Shown here piece after piece: positions 7,919-16,636 of a DNA stretch of 39,880 nucleotides (its first letter is position 1; each line of letters starts with the position of its first letter). The stretch spans positions 1 through 39,880 of the forward strand of contig CAMDLH010000037.1 in NCBI GenBank assembly GCA_945901405.1, written 5' to 3'. Under the pieces are notes generated by a model, which worked only from the letters and a program-made list of their open reading frames with translations, did not search any database and had not been told where the DNA came from. This DNA is from Bordetella parapertussis. Lineage in GTDB: Bacteria > Pseudomonadota > Gammaproteobacteria > Burkholderiales > SG8-41. Made by a program: the position numbers and the translations under genes.

Positions 7919-8890
7919 ATGGGAAAATTCGCGCGCGGCACGTCACGCTGGATTGCAACGCTTGTGTCTTGCGCATGCGTGTTCGCAAGCTGTGCGCAAG
8001 CGCAGGACTATCCGGTCAAGCCCATCCGCATTTACGCCAACCAGCCGGGCGGCATATTCGATTTCATGGCGCGCATTTTCGCGCAGGGGCCGGGCGGCCC
8101 GCTGGGCCAGCCAGTCATTGTTGACAACCGCCCCGGCAATATCATTCCGGCCGAAATCGTCGCCAAGGCGCCGCCCGATGGCTACTCGGTGCTGTCGCAC
8201 GGCGGCGCGCTCGCAATGGGCGCGCTGGTGCAAAAAATGCCATACGAGCCGCTGACGGATTTCGCGGCGATCTCGTGGACCGCGAGCGCGCCGCTGGTGG
8301 TCACCGTGCACCCGTCGGTGCCGGCGAAATCCATACGTGATTTGATCGCGCTGGCGAATGCGCGCCCCGGCGCGCTCAATTACGCATCCACCGCCATCGG
8401 CAGTACGCCACATCTGGCGACCGAATTGTTCAAACACATGGCCGGCGTGAAAATCACGCACATCCCGTACAAAGGCGCGGGTGCAGCGCTGGTCGATCTC
8501 ATCAGCGGGCAGGTGCAATTGCTGTTTGCCGTGCCCAACGCGGTGGTCGAGCACGCGCGTAGCGGCAGGTTGCGCACGCTGGCGGTGACAAGCGCGGAGC
8601 CGTCGGCGCTGCTGCCAGGGTTGCCTACAGTCGCCGCATCGGGATTGCCGGGCTTCGAGTCGGTAGGCATTTACGGCATGTTCACCACCGCGCGCACGCC
8701 CGATGCAATCATCCGGCGGCTGCATCGCGAATTCGTGCGCGCGCTCAACACCGAAGACGCGAAGAAACGCCTCGCCGGTTCCGCGCTGGAGGCGGTGGGC
8801 AGTACGCCGGAACAGTTCGACGCGAAGTTCCGCAACGAATCCGCGCGCATGGAAAAAGTCATCAAGGCCGCCGGCATACGCATCGAGTAA
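7919..8890 (+). CDS. Bug/TctC-type periplasmic solute-binding protein
   Basis: The 323-residue protein has a Sec signal (WIATLVSCACVFASCAQA, cleavage after AQA) and the Bug-family opening YPVKPIRIYANQPGG, then VDNRPGN, PPDGYSVL, LNYASTAIGSTPHLATELF and HIPYKGAGAALVDLISGQVQL. These proteins capture carboxylates or aromatic acids for tripartite tricarboxylate transporters. No TctA or TctB membrane genes are nearby, which is usual for Bug expansions. It sits five bases after a dehydrogenase gene and 29 before an SDR gene, so its ligand is probably the substrate of this operon. Confidence 0.92.
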   Translation: MGKFARGTSRWIATLVSCACVFASCAQAQDYPVKPIRIYANQPGGIFDFMARIFAQGPGGPLGQPVIVDNRPGNIIPAEIVAKAPPDGYSVLSHGGALAMGALVQKMPYEPLTDFAAISWTASAPLVVTVHPSVPAKSIRDLIALANARPGALNYASTAIGSTPHLATELFKHMAGVKITHIPYKGAGAALVDLISGQVQLLFAVPNAVVEHARSGRLRTLAVTSAEPSALLPGLPTVAASGLPGFESVGIYGMFTTARTPDAIIRRLHREFVRALNTEDAKKRLAGSALEAVGSTPEQFDAKFRNESARMEKVIKAAGIRIE

Positions 8891-8919
8891 ACAGTAGTGT
8901 CATTGTAAGGATCAACATC

Positions 8920-9729
8920 ATGGGCAGGCTATCGGGAAAAGTTGCTTTCATCACCGGCGCTGGCGCGGGCATCGCCAAGGCAAGCGCACTCGCGTTCGCG
9001 CGCGAAGGCGCCAAGGTTGCGCTTGCCGAGATAAAAGCGGACTTGGGGCGCGCCACGGAAAATCAGATTCGCGAGGCGGGCGGCGATGCATTGTTCATCG
9101 AAACCGATGTCACTCAGGACGACTCGGTCAAGCGCGCCATCGACGCGGCGGCCGCGCGTTACGGGCGGCTCGACATCCTGATGAACTGTGCGGGCGGTTC
9201 GCTGGTGGAAGACGTGCCCGTGCACAGAATGGATCTGGCGGTGTTCGAGCGCACCATTGCGCTCAACCTGCGCCACCCTTTCCTCACCTGCCGCCACGGC
9301 ATCCCGCACATGATCGCAAGTGGCGGCGGCTCCATCATCAACTTCAGCACCTGGCTCGCGCACATCGGCGTGGAGAAACCCGCCTACGCCGCCGCCAAGG
9401 GCGGCATCGTCGCCTTCACCCGCACGCTTGCCACCGAATACATGAATGACGGCATCCGCGCCAATGCCATCGCGCCCGCCACGGTGCGCACCGAGCGCTC
9501 GATCGCGCGCTGGGAAAACCCGGACTCGAACGCGCCCAAGCCCTCCGCCGCGGTGCAGGCGCGCATGGCGGTGTCGCGCAAACTGTTTCCGTTTTCAGTG
9601 GCAGAGTCCGAAGACATCGCGGCGGTCGCGGTGTTTCTAGCCTCGAACGAATCGCGCACCATCACCGGCGCGGTGATACCAGCCGACGGCGGGCGCTCCG
9701 CCTGCTTCAAGCAGCACATGCCGGAGTGA
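8920..9729 (+). CDS. SDR family oxidoreductase
   Basis: A classical short-chain dehydrogenase of 269 residues. It shows the cofactor motif TGAGAGIA at 12-19, NCAG in strand 4, catalytic Ser143 in NFSTWL, Tyr156 and Lys160 in YAAAK, and IAPATVRTE after the active site. Strand 2 ends in AEIKAD; the acidic Glu suggests NAD(H) preference. The ATG at 8920 is preceded by AAGGA at a spacing of eight. Its place between a Bug protein and an enolase-superfamily enzyme points to oxidation of a hydroxy acid or sugar acid in catabolism; the substrate is not determined. Confidence 0.9.
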   Translation: MGRLSGKVAFITGAGAGIAKASALAFAREGAKVALAEIKADLGRATENQIREAGGDALFIETDVTQDDSVKRAIDAAAARYGRLDILMNCAGGSLVEDVPVHRMDLAVFERTIALNLRHPFLTCRHGIPHMIASGGGSIINFSTWLAHIGVEKPAYAAAKGGIVAFTRTLATEYMNDGIRANAIAPATVRTERSIARWENPDSNAPKPSAAVQARMAVSRKLFPFSVAESEDIAAVAVFLASNESRTITGAVIPADGGRSACFKQHMPE

Positions 9730-9801
9730 GCGACTCGCGGAGCGCGGCGCAACGAATTCGCGGATAATTACTTCTTAAATCAACCCACGGGAAATCCAGT
9801 C

Positions 9802-10914
9802 ATGAAACGCACGATACAACGCATGGAAGTATTCGCTGTCGAAATGCCGCTCTCGGGTACATTCACCAGTGCCGGGATTTCCAAGCAGGTCACCAAGTGC
9901 GTGGTGGTTCGACTCACCGCGTCGGATGGCACCTGGGGCATCAGCAGCATCGAACCTTCCGCCAACGCAAAATCGCCGGGTACCGCGAAGGAACTTGCAG
10001 CGGCCATGAAGGAGAAAATTGCCCCTGCCATCGTCGGGCAAGACCCGCTCAACATCCATCGGCTGATCGAACTGTTCGACAAGTTAACACCCACGCAACC
10101 GGGCGCGGGCGCAGGCGTGGAAATGGCGTGCATCGATCTCGCCGCGCGCATTCACGGCGTCTCCATGCATACCTACCTCGGCGGCACGGTGATGCCGGAA
10201 GTGCGATTCAACGGCTGGATCGGCGCACTGCCGCCGGACGAAGCCGCAAAAGAAGGCTTGCGCTGGCAGAAAGCCGGCTTCAAGTCGGCGAAGATCAAGG
10301 TCGGCGGCGGCGGCATACAGGCCGATCACGACCGCGTCGCCGCGGTGCGCGCGGCGGTGGGCAGCAGCATGCAACTGCGCATCGACGCCAACTGCCTTTA
10401 CGACGCCGGCACTTCGCTGCAACTCTGCAAACTGGTCAAGCCCTACAATTTGCAGTTGTTCGAGCAACCCGCGCCGAAAGAGGATTTCGAGGGTCTCGCG
10501 AAAGTGCGCAAGCACGGCGGCATCCCCATCATGGCCGACGAATCAGTGAGCGATCACGCAAGCCTGATGGAGGTCATCAAGACGGGCGCCGCCGACTACG
10601 TGAAGTTCGGCATCAAACAAGCCGGCGGCATCCTGCGCGCGCAGCGCATGATCGCCACCGCCGAGGCCGCGGGCCTGCCAGTGGTGATCGGGCACGGCTT
10701 CGGCCTCGATCCAAGTACGCTTGCCGAATGCATGTTGTCGGCCACTTCGCGCAACGTATTGGCCGGACTGGAATGCGTAGGCCCGCTCAAGGTGGTGGAT
10801 ACCGTGACCACCACGCGGCTGGATATTTCGACAGGCACTTTGCTATTGACCGACGCGGCGGGGCTGGGCGTCAGTCTTGATGAGGCGAAGCTTGAGAAGT
10901 ATCGGTACAAGTAG
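9802..10914 (+). CDS. Mandelate racemase/muconate lactonizing enzyme family protein
   Basis: A 370-residue enolase-superfamily enzyme with capping domain and (beta/alpha)7-beta barrel. Visible barrel residues are the K-x-K pair at 164-166 (SAKIKVGGG), and metal ligands Asp195 (RIDAN), Glu221 (LFEQP) and Glu247 or Asp246 (MADES). His298 follows in VIGHGF. The strand in which mandelate racemase has its catalytic Asp, or MLE its second Lys, reads YVKFGIKQAGG and appears to have Gly at that position by my ungapped alignment, with Lys at 268 and 272 nearby. It abstracts a proton alpha to a carboxylate (racemisation, cycloisomerisation or dehydration). It is the last gene of the plus-strand catabolic operon. 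Confidence 0.87.
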   Translation: MKRTIQRMEVFAVEMPLSGTFTSAGISKQVTKCVVVRLTASDGTWGISSIEPSANAKSPGTAKELAAAMKEKIAPAIVGQDPLNIHRLIELFDKLTPTQPGAGAGVEMACIDLAARIHGVSMHTYLGGTVMPEVRFNGWIGALPPDEAAKEGLRWQKAGFKSAKIKVGGGGIQADHDRVAAVRAAVGSSMQLRIDANCLYDAGTSLQLCKLVKPYNLQLFEQPAPKEDFEGLAKVRKHGGIPIMADESVSDHASLMEVIKTGAADYVKFGIKQAGGILRAQRMIATAEAAGLPVVIGHGFGLDPSTLAECMLSATSRNVLAGLECVGPLKVVDTVTTTRLDISTGTLLLTDAAGLGVSLDEAKLEKYRYK

Positions 10915-10980
10915 ATTGCAATAGTCACGACGTCACGACCGCTTTCAGCCGAACGGCGCAATGCCTTCGGCAATTACGCC

Positions 10981-12042
10981 CTACAATATTACTTCGCGTG
11001 TCACCGCCCGCGTGTCCCCAAACGACGCCACATAAACCGAGTGCGTCCCCGGCCCGCCGGCGACAAGTATCCCAACACCAGAAGCATCCTTTGAAATCGG
11101 CAGCAAAGTTTCCTCGGTAATCGTACCCAGCTCATCCGAACGTGCATTCTGCGTGCGCACGATTTCGATTTTCGCCATGCGGCCCGCGCGCATTTTTGAT
11201 TGCTCCCACAGGCGGCGCTTCACTTCGGCTTTACTCAAGCCACCCGCTTTTAAAACTTCGGCGTGTTCGGGCGAGAGGATGATCCACGGCTCGCCGTTGA
11301 TCCAATAGTCGTTGCTGCCGGGAAACGCCATGGTGTCGGCAAGCACTTTTATCAGATCATCGGCGTTCTTGGCGTGCGTGTTGATGTTGTGCGTGCCCGC
11401 GGCGCCGATGACCGTCACCGCGCTTTGATTGGGCTTCAATCCGCGCTCCACGTGCAGCGGCTCCCACGGACTCTGCGCTTCGTTCTCGGCGCAGCAGAAT
11501 GAAAATTTGCCGGGCTGGCCGTGTGTGGCGCGATCCATGTCGCCGGGCAGCGCGCCGCCGATGTTTTGCATTATCAACCTCAGCGCACGGCCCAGCGTTG
11601 CATTCGCCACCGTGCCCTGGCCGAGGCAATTCATGCCACCGTTGACACCCAGTTGTTCGGCGATGGGGCCGTTGACCACCAGCCATATCGCCACCGGGTT
11701 GGTGGTGGCCTGTATGCCTTGCAGATTAAATTCTTTCGCGCTCGTCGCCTGTGTCGCCGCGATCAGCACCGGCAGATGATCGGGGCGGCAGCCGGCCATC
11801 ACCGCGTTGATCGCGATACGTTCCACTGTCGCCGCGCCAAAGCCGGGGGCGACGGTGGCGACAACTTCGTCGGGCTTGCGGCTGGTGCACGAGAGCATGC
11901 GCTCGACGCGCTCGCGCGTGGGCGGCACCACGGGCAGGCCGTCGCTCCAGCGCCGAAGATGGAAAAATTCGATCAGCTCGTCGAGGTCATCCGGCGCCTC
12001 GACCAGCATTGCGCGCGTCAGTGGTACGGGAACCGCGCTCAT
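10981..12042 (-). CDS. Uncharacterised 353-residue protein coupled to the UGSC selenoprotein
   Basis: I recognise this as a conserved family often next to UGSC proteins but know no function for it. Visible blocks are RRWSDGLPVVPPTRERV near the N-terminus, AGCRPDHLPVLIAA, a Gly/Asn-rich core (NGGMNCLGQGTVANATLGRA), KFSFCCAENE with paired cysteines, and GPGTHSVYVASFGDTRAVTRE at the C-terminus. There is no signal peptide or clear membrane segment. Its ATG overlaps the stop of the selenoprotein gene as ATGA, so translation is coupled. Three or four Cys residues next to a selenoprotein invite a redox role, but that is inference. It is convergent with the enolase-superfamily gene. Confidence 0.8.
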   Translation of the reverse strand: MSAVPVPLTRAMLVEAPDDLDELIEFFHLRRWSDGLPVVPPTRERVERMLSCTSRKPDEVVATVAPGFGAATVERIAINAVMAGCRPDHLPVLIAATQATSAKEFNLQGIQATTNPVAIWLVVNGPIAEQLGVNGGMNCLGQGTVANATLGRALRLIMQNIGGALPGDMDRATHGQPGKFSFCCAENEAQSPWEPLHVERGLKPNQSAVTVIGAAGTHNINTHAKNADDLIKVLADTMAFPGSNDYWINGEPWIILSPEHAEVLKAGGLSKAEVKRRLWEQSKMRAGRMAKIEIVRTQNARSDELGTITEETLLPISKDASGVGILVAGGPGTHSVYVASFGDTRAVTREVIL

Positions 12043-12560
12043 TTCGCCGCCGCCAGTCTGGCGATTTCACCCACGCACTTTTCCGCGAGCGCGCGCACGT
12101 CCTCGCGCGTGCGGCTGCCGAAAGGATGCGGGATTACCGCCAGCGGCAGATCCGGAAACCCGAGCGAACGCGCCTGCGCTTTTCCAAGCGTGGTGAACGC
12201 GGTGGACACCACCGTCACCGCCGAGCGGCCGCGCCTGGCGATTTCTACACTGTCGTGGACACTCCACGACGTGCAGGAGCCTCAGTCGCCGGAGCCGGTG
12301 ACGACAAGGTCGCACTGCGACGCAAGTTCGTCGAGCACTTCAGCCGCCGCGGGCATCGACGCGCCGCGCTTGGCGCGCTTGACCACGGTTTTCACGCCGT
12401 AGCGCGCGGAGAGCAACTCGGCGAGATCATCGACGAGATAATTAAAATTAGGCTTGGCGTTGTCGATGAAACCGACAACCTTGCCCGTCAGATCGCCCAG
12501 CGGACGGCGCAAATTTTGCGGCACGCTCGCGGTTGGCGCGGTGGGGTCATATACCTGCAT
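12039..12560 (-). CDS. UGSC family selenoprotein, with in-frame UGA read as selenocysteine
   Basis: The frame opens at ATG 12560 with AAGGA eight bases upstream and runs 92 codons to a TGA at 12284-12282. Read through, it continues 80 codons to TGA at 12041-12039. The residues around the UGA are TGSGD-U-GSC-TSWSVHDSVEIARRG, the hallmark U-G-S-C motif of the UGSC selenoprotein family, so Sec is residue 93 of 173. Upstream is a Rossmann-like half (LTGKVVGFIDNAKPNFNYLVDDLAELL, then CDLVVTGSG). Downstream are VTVVSTAFTTLGKAQARSLGFPDLPLAVIPHPFG, all in the same frame and coding style. A hairpin fitting bacterial SECIS rules follows the UGA. The family is known from selenoproteome surveys; its reaction is not. 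A Sec-Cys spacing of UxxC suggests redox chemistry (inference). A plain stop or sequencing error is unlikely given the conserved continuation. Confidence 0.92.
12246..12275 (-). promoter_or_regulatory. Bacterial SECIS-like element
   Basis: On the minus strand, 11 bases after the UGA, a perfect seven-base-pair stem GTCGTGG / CCACGAC encloses the five-base loop AGTGT (loop at 12263-12259). Below it, after one bulged A (12251), UGCAC pairs with GUGUA (one G-U), giving 12 pairs in all. The UGA to apical-loop distance is 18 bases, within the known 16-37 range, and the second loop base is G, meeting the bSECIS rule of a G among the first two loop bases. It would bind SelB-GTP-Sec-tRNA(Sec). The element lies wholly inside coding sequence, as in bacteria generally. 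Confidence 0.85.
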
Positions 12561-12597
12561 GATTTAGTCCTTGTAGTTCAAAAACTTAAAAACATTT

Positions 12598-12737
12598 AAG
12601 CCACGGATGAACACAGATAAACACAGATGACTTCAAAAACCAGTGAAAATAAACAGCAATAAAAACAAATACTTACAGAACTCTCTGGATCGCGCCTTAG
12701 ATTTTATCTGCGTTAATCTGCGTTCATCCGTGGCTAA
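12598..12737. repeat. Imperfect inverted repeat, ACGCAGATT-type dispersed element
   Basis: The left arm (12598-12629, AAGCCACGGATGAACACAGA...) and right arm (12705-12737, ...TCTGCGTTCATCCGTGGCTAA) are near-complementary over about 31 bases with few mismatches, separated by a 75-base AT-rich spacer. The element fills the gap between the selenoprotein gene and murA. The core word (AxxCxCAGAT in tandem) recurs at 19.9, 36.6 and 39.6 kb. It may act as a transcription barrier after murA. The spacer contains a 21-base word also present in the mlaC leader. Confidence 0.7.
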
Positions 12738-12759
12738 AAGCCCTTGACCTTAATTCAGC

Positions 12760-14110
<1,351 letters not shown>

Positions 14111-14125
14111 TAAGCATTTGACTTT

Positions 14126-14362
14126 TTACTTAGCCGCCCAATCCTCGGGCGTCAGCGTTTGCATCGACAGCGCGTGGATTTCCTCGCGCATGCGGTCGCC
14201 CAGCGCCTTGTAGACGATCTGGTGCTGCTGCACTTTGTTCTTGCCGCGAAACAGCGCGCTTACGATCACGGCCTCGAAGTGATGGCCGTCGCCGTTGCAT
14301 TCGACATGATCGCATTGCATGCCGGTCTCGATGTAGCTCTTGAGTTGGTCGGGAGTAGTCAT
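14126..14362 (-). CDS. ibaG: BolA family protein IbaG
   Basis: A 78-residue BolA-fold protein. The block GDGHHFEAVIVSALFRGKN followed by KVQQHQIVYKALGDRM matches BolA/IbaG, with His residues that can share an Fe-S cluster with monothiol glutaredoxins. The C-terminus HALSMQTLTPEDWA is typical of IbaG. It lies in the order mlaB-ibaG-murA, as in E. coli. The role is probably in Fe-S handling or acid response, inferred from the family. Confidence 0.93.
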   Translation of the reverse strand: MTTPDQLKSYIETGMQCDHVECNGDGHHFEAVIVSALFRGKNKVQQHQIVYKALGDRMREEIHALSMQTLTPEDWAAK

Positions 14363-14437
14363 GATGTTATTGCCTCGGTTTATGGGCGGTATATGAACAA
14401 CAATATTGTGCCGGCCGGAAACCGGGAAGCGCTTGCC

Positions 14438-14719
14438 TCACGAAGTTACCAGCAGTTCATCCACGCCGTAGAGCTCGATCAGGCTCTTCAGATTAGCGGG
14501 GTAATTCACGTACTCGATCACGCGCTTGCCGCGCAGCGCGGCGCGGCGCCATTCAAGCAGCAGGCTCACAGCGGTGGAATCGACTTCGGTGATGCCCGAC
14601 AAATCAACGGTGACCGCGGGCGCGCTGAACACGCGATTGCCCTCTTCGAGCACCGCGCCCACGGTGTCCAGCGTCACCGGGCCCGCAATTGCGCCACGGC
14701 TGCCATCCATCGAGATCAT
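14438..14719 (-). CDS. mlaB: MlaB, STAS-domain subunit of the Mla phospholipid transporter
   Basis: A 93-residue STAS-domain protein with the central block LSGITEVDSTAVSLLLEWRRAA, in which the D-S-T motif and following helix contact the ATPase MlaF. It starts by ATGA overlap with the mlaC stop. In the inner-membrane MlaFEDB complex, MlaB is needed for assembly and activity of the ATPase. Confidence 0.9.
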   Translation of the reverse strand: MISMDGSRGAIAGPVTLDTVGAVLEEGNRVFSAPAVTVDLSGITEVDSTAVSLLLEWRRAALRGKRVIEYVNYPANLKSLIELYGVDELLVTS

Positions 14720-15345
14720 TTTTGCGCCGCCTGCGCCAATTTGTTGTTGCGCTCGGACAAGGTCTTGATGAGGCCGTCAACGCCGTGTTTCTGCACTTCG
14801 GTGTTGAAGGTATTGCGGTAATTTTCAATGAGGCTCACGCCCTCGATCTTCAGGTTGTAGACCTTCCAGCCGGCGTCGGTTTTTTCCATGCTGTAGTCCA
14901 CCGCCACCGGCGGGCCGCCCTGCTGCTTGATCAGCGACTGCACCACCACATCGGTGTCGCCCGCGGCCATGCGCACCGGCCGATACTCGATGGCCTGATT
15001 TTTGTACTGCGTGAACGCGGTGGTGTATGTGCGCACCAGCAGCATGCGAAACTCGCTCACCAATCGCTGTTGCTGCTCGGCGCTCGTGCCGCGCCAGTTG
15101 CGGCCCATCGCCAATTGCGTCATGCGCGGAAAGCTGAAGTGCGGCAGCACTTTCGCCTCGACCAGATCGATGAGTTTTTTCTGATTGCCCGACTGAATAT
15201 CCTTGTCGGCGCGTATCAACGCGAGCACTTCGTCCGTGACGCTGCGCGCCAGTGCGTCAGGTGCAACCGGCGCCGCGGTTTGCGCCAGCGCTGATGCCGA
15301 TGACAAAAACGTCAATAAAAACAAATACTTACATATTCTTATCAT
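14716..15345 (-). CDS. mlaC: MlaC, periplasmic phospholipid-binding protein
   Basis: The start is ATG 15345 with GGAG six bases upstream; an earlier TTG at 15357 only overlaps that site. The 209-residue precursor has a signal peptide (ICKYLFLLTFLSSASALAQ) and the Ttg2D/MlaC fold: VLALIRADKDIQSGNQKKLIDLVEAKVLPHFSFPRMTQLAMGRNWR, then YRPVRMAAGDTDVVVQS and DAGWKVYNLKIEGVSLIENYR. MlaC shuttles phospholipid between the outer-membrane MlaA complex and MlaFEDB. Confidence 0.94.
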   Translation of the reverse strand: MIRICKYLFLLTFLSSASALAQTAAPVAPDALARSVTDEVLALIRADKDIQSGNQKKLIDLVEAKVLPHFSFPRMTQLAMGRNWRGTSAEQQQRLVSEFRMLLVRTYTTAFTQYKNQAIEYRPVRMAAGDTDVVVQSLIKQQGGPPVAVDYSMEKTDAGWKVYNLKIEGVSLIENYRNTFNTEVQKHGVDGLIKTLSERNNKLAQAAQK

Positions 15346-15369
15346 GCGTAACTCCAATGCCGTTGCTGG

Positions 15370-15840
15370 TTACTTCTTATCGCCGCCTTCCGCGGCTTTG
15401 CTGTACAAAAACTGGCCGATCAACTTTTCGAGCACCACCGCCGACTGCGTGTGCTTGACGCGTTCGCCGCTCGCCAGGTTGGCGCTGTCGCCGCCGCCCT
15501 CGAGCCCGATGTATTGCTCGCCCAGCAGGCCCGATGTGAGTATCGACGCGGTGGTGTCTTTCGGAAATTTAAAATTCTTGTCGATGTTCATCACCACGCG
15601 CGCGACGAATTTCTCGTTGTCGAATTTCACCTCGGCCACGCGTCCCACCACCACGCCCGCGCTCTTCACCGGCGCGCGCGGTTTCAGGCCGCCGATGTTG
15701 TCGAAGTTGGCTGTGAGCGGATAAGTTTCGCTGACACTGACGCTGCTCATGTTGCCCACCTTCAACGCCAGCACCAAGAGCGCGGCGACCCCCGTCACCA
15801 CGAAGAGACCCACCCATAAATCCATGGTTGATCGTTCCAT
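15370..15840 (-). CDS. mlaD: MlaD, MCE-domain subunit
   Basis: A 156-residue protein with one N-terminal membrane helix (LWVGLFVVTGVAALLVLALKV) and an MCE domain (about residues 40-117: YPLTANFDNIGGLKPRAPVKSAGVVVGRV ... TASILTSGLLGEQYIGLEGG). The C-terminal helix VLEKLIGQFLYSKA lines the hexameric pore. Its ATG follows the mlaE stop with no spacer. It forms the periplasmic hexamer of the MlaFEDB complex. Confidence 0.95.
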   Translation of the reverse strand: MERSTMDLWVGLFVVTGVAALLVLALKVGNMSSVSVSETYPLTANFDNIGGLKPRAPVKSAGVVVGRVAEVKFDNEKFVARVVMNIDKNFKFPKDTTASILTSGLLGEQYIGLEGGGDSANLASGERVKHTQSAVVLEKLIGQFLYSKAAEGGDKK

Positions 15841-16635
15841 CTATACCCCCCGAAACATGAATGCCGTCAAGATAAAATCCAGAAACAAAATCGCCAGCGA
15901 TGAGGTGACCACCGTGCGCGTGGTGGCGCCCGACACGCCCTCGGCGGTCGGCGGCGCATCGTAGCCCTCGAACAGCGCGATTGAAGTCACCGCCACGCCG
16001 AACACAAAACTCTTGATCACGCCATTGAGTATGTCTTCGCGAAAATCCACCGCGCTTTGCATCTGCGACCAGAACGAGCCTTCGTCCACCCCGATCAGCA
16101 CCACGCCGACGAGATAACCGCCAAAAACGCCCATCGCGCTGAACATCGCCGCCAGCAGAGGCATCGAAATCACCCCCGCCCAGAAGCGCGGCGCCACCAC
16201 GCGCGAAATCGGGTCCACCGCCATCATCTCCATCGCGGACAACTGCTCGGTTGCCTTCATCAGGCCGATCTCGGCCGTCATCGCCGAGCCGGCGCGGCTC
16301 GCGAAAAGCAGCGCCGACACCACAGGCCCCAATTCGCGCACCAGCGACAGCGCGACCAGAATGCCCAGCGCCGATTCGGAGCCATAGGTGGTCAGCGTTT
16401 GATACCCCTGCAAGCCCAGCACCATGCCGACGAACAAACCCGACACCAGGATGATGATGAGCGACAGCGCGCCGGTGAAATAAAGCTCGCGCACCACCAG
16501 CCGCGGACGCTTCAGACTCGTGCCCGAACTCGCCAGCGTGCGCGCGATAAAACGCGCCGCGTAACCCAGCCGCAGCACGCTGTCGGTAGTGCGCGCACCG
16601 ACGCCGCGTATCGATGATGTGAGACCCGTCAGCAT
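15841..16635 (-). CDS. mlaE: MlaE, permease of the Mla phospholipid transporter
   Basis: A 264-residue MlaE/YrbE-type permease with about five hydrophobic segments and hallmark blocks [78 protein letters not shown] and [18 protein letters not shown]. It lies between mlaF (gap of one base) and mlaD in one transcript. Confidence 0.95.
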   Translation of the reverse strand: MLTGLTSSIRGVGARTTDSVLRLGYAARFIARTLASSGTSLKRPRLVVRELYFTGALSLIIILVSGLFVGMVLGLQGYQTLTTYGSESALGILVALSLVRELGPVVSALLFASRAGSAMTAEIGLMKATEQLSAMEMMAVDPISRVVAPRFWAGVISMPLLAAMFSAMGVFGGYLVGVVLIGVDEGSFWSQMQSAVDFREDILNGVIKSFVFGVAVTSIALFEGYDAPPTAEGVSGATTRTVVTSSLAILFLDFILTAFMFRGV

Positions 16636-16636
16636 A

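Noticed and set aside
12009-12599. 196-codon plus-strand frame across the selenoprotein gene
   Set aside because: Arg/His/Gln-rich composition of an antisense shadow; the minus strand has the family motif, ribosome site and coupling.
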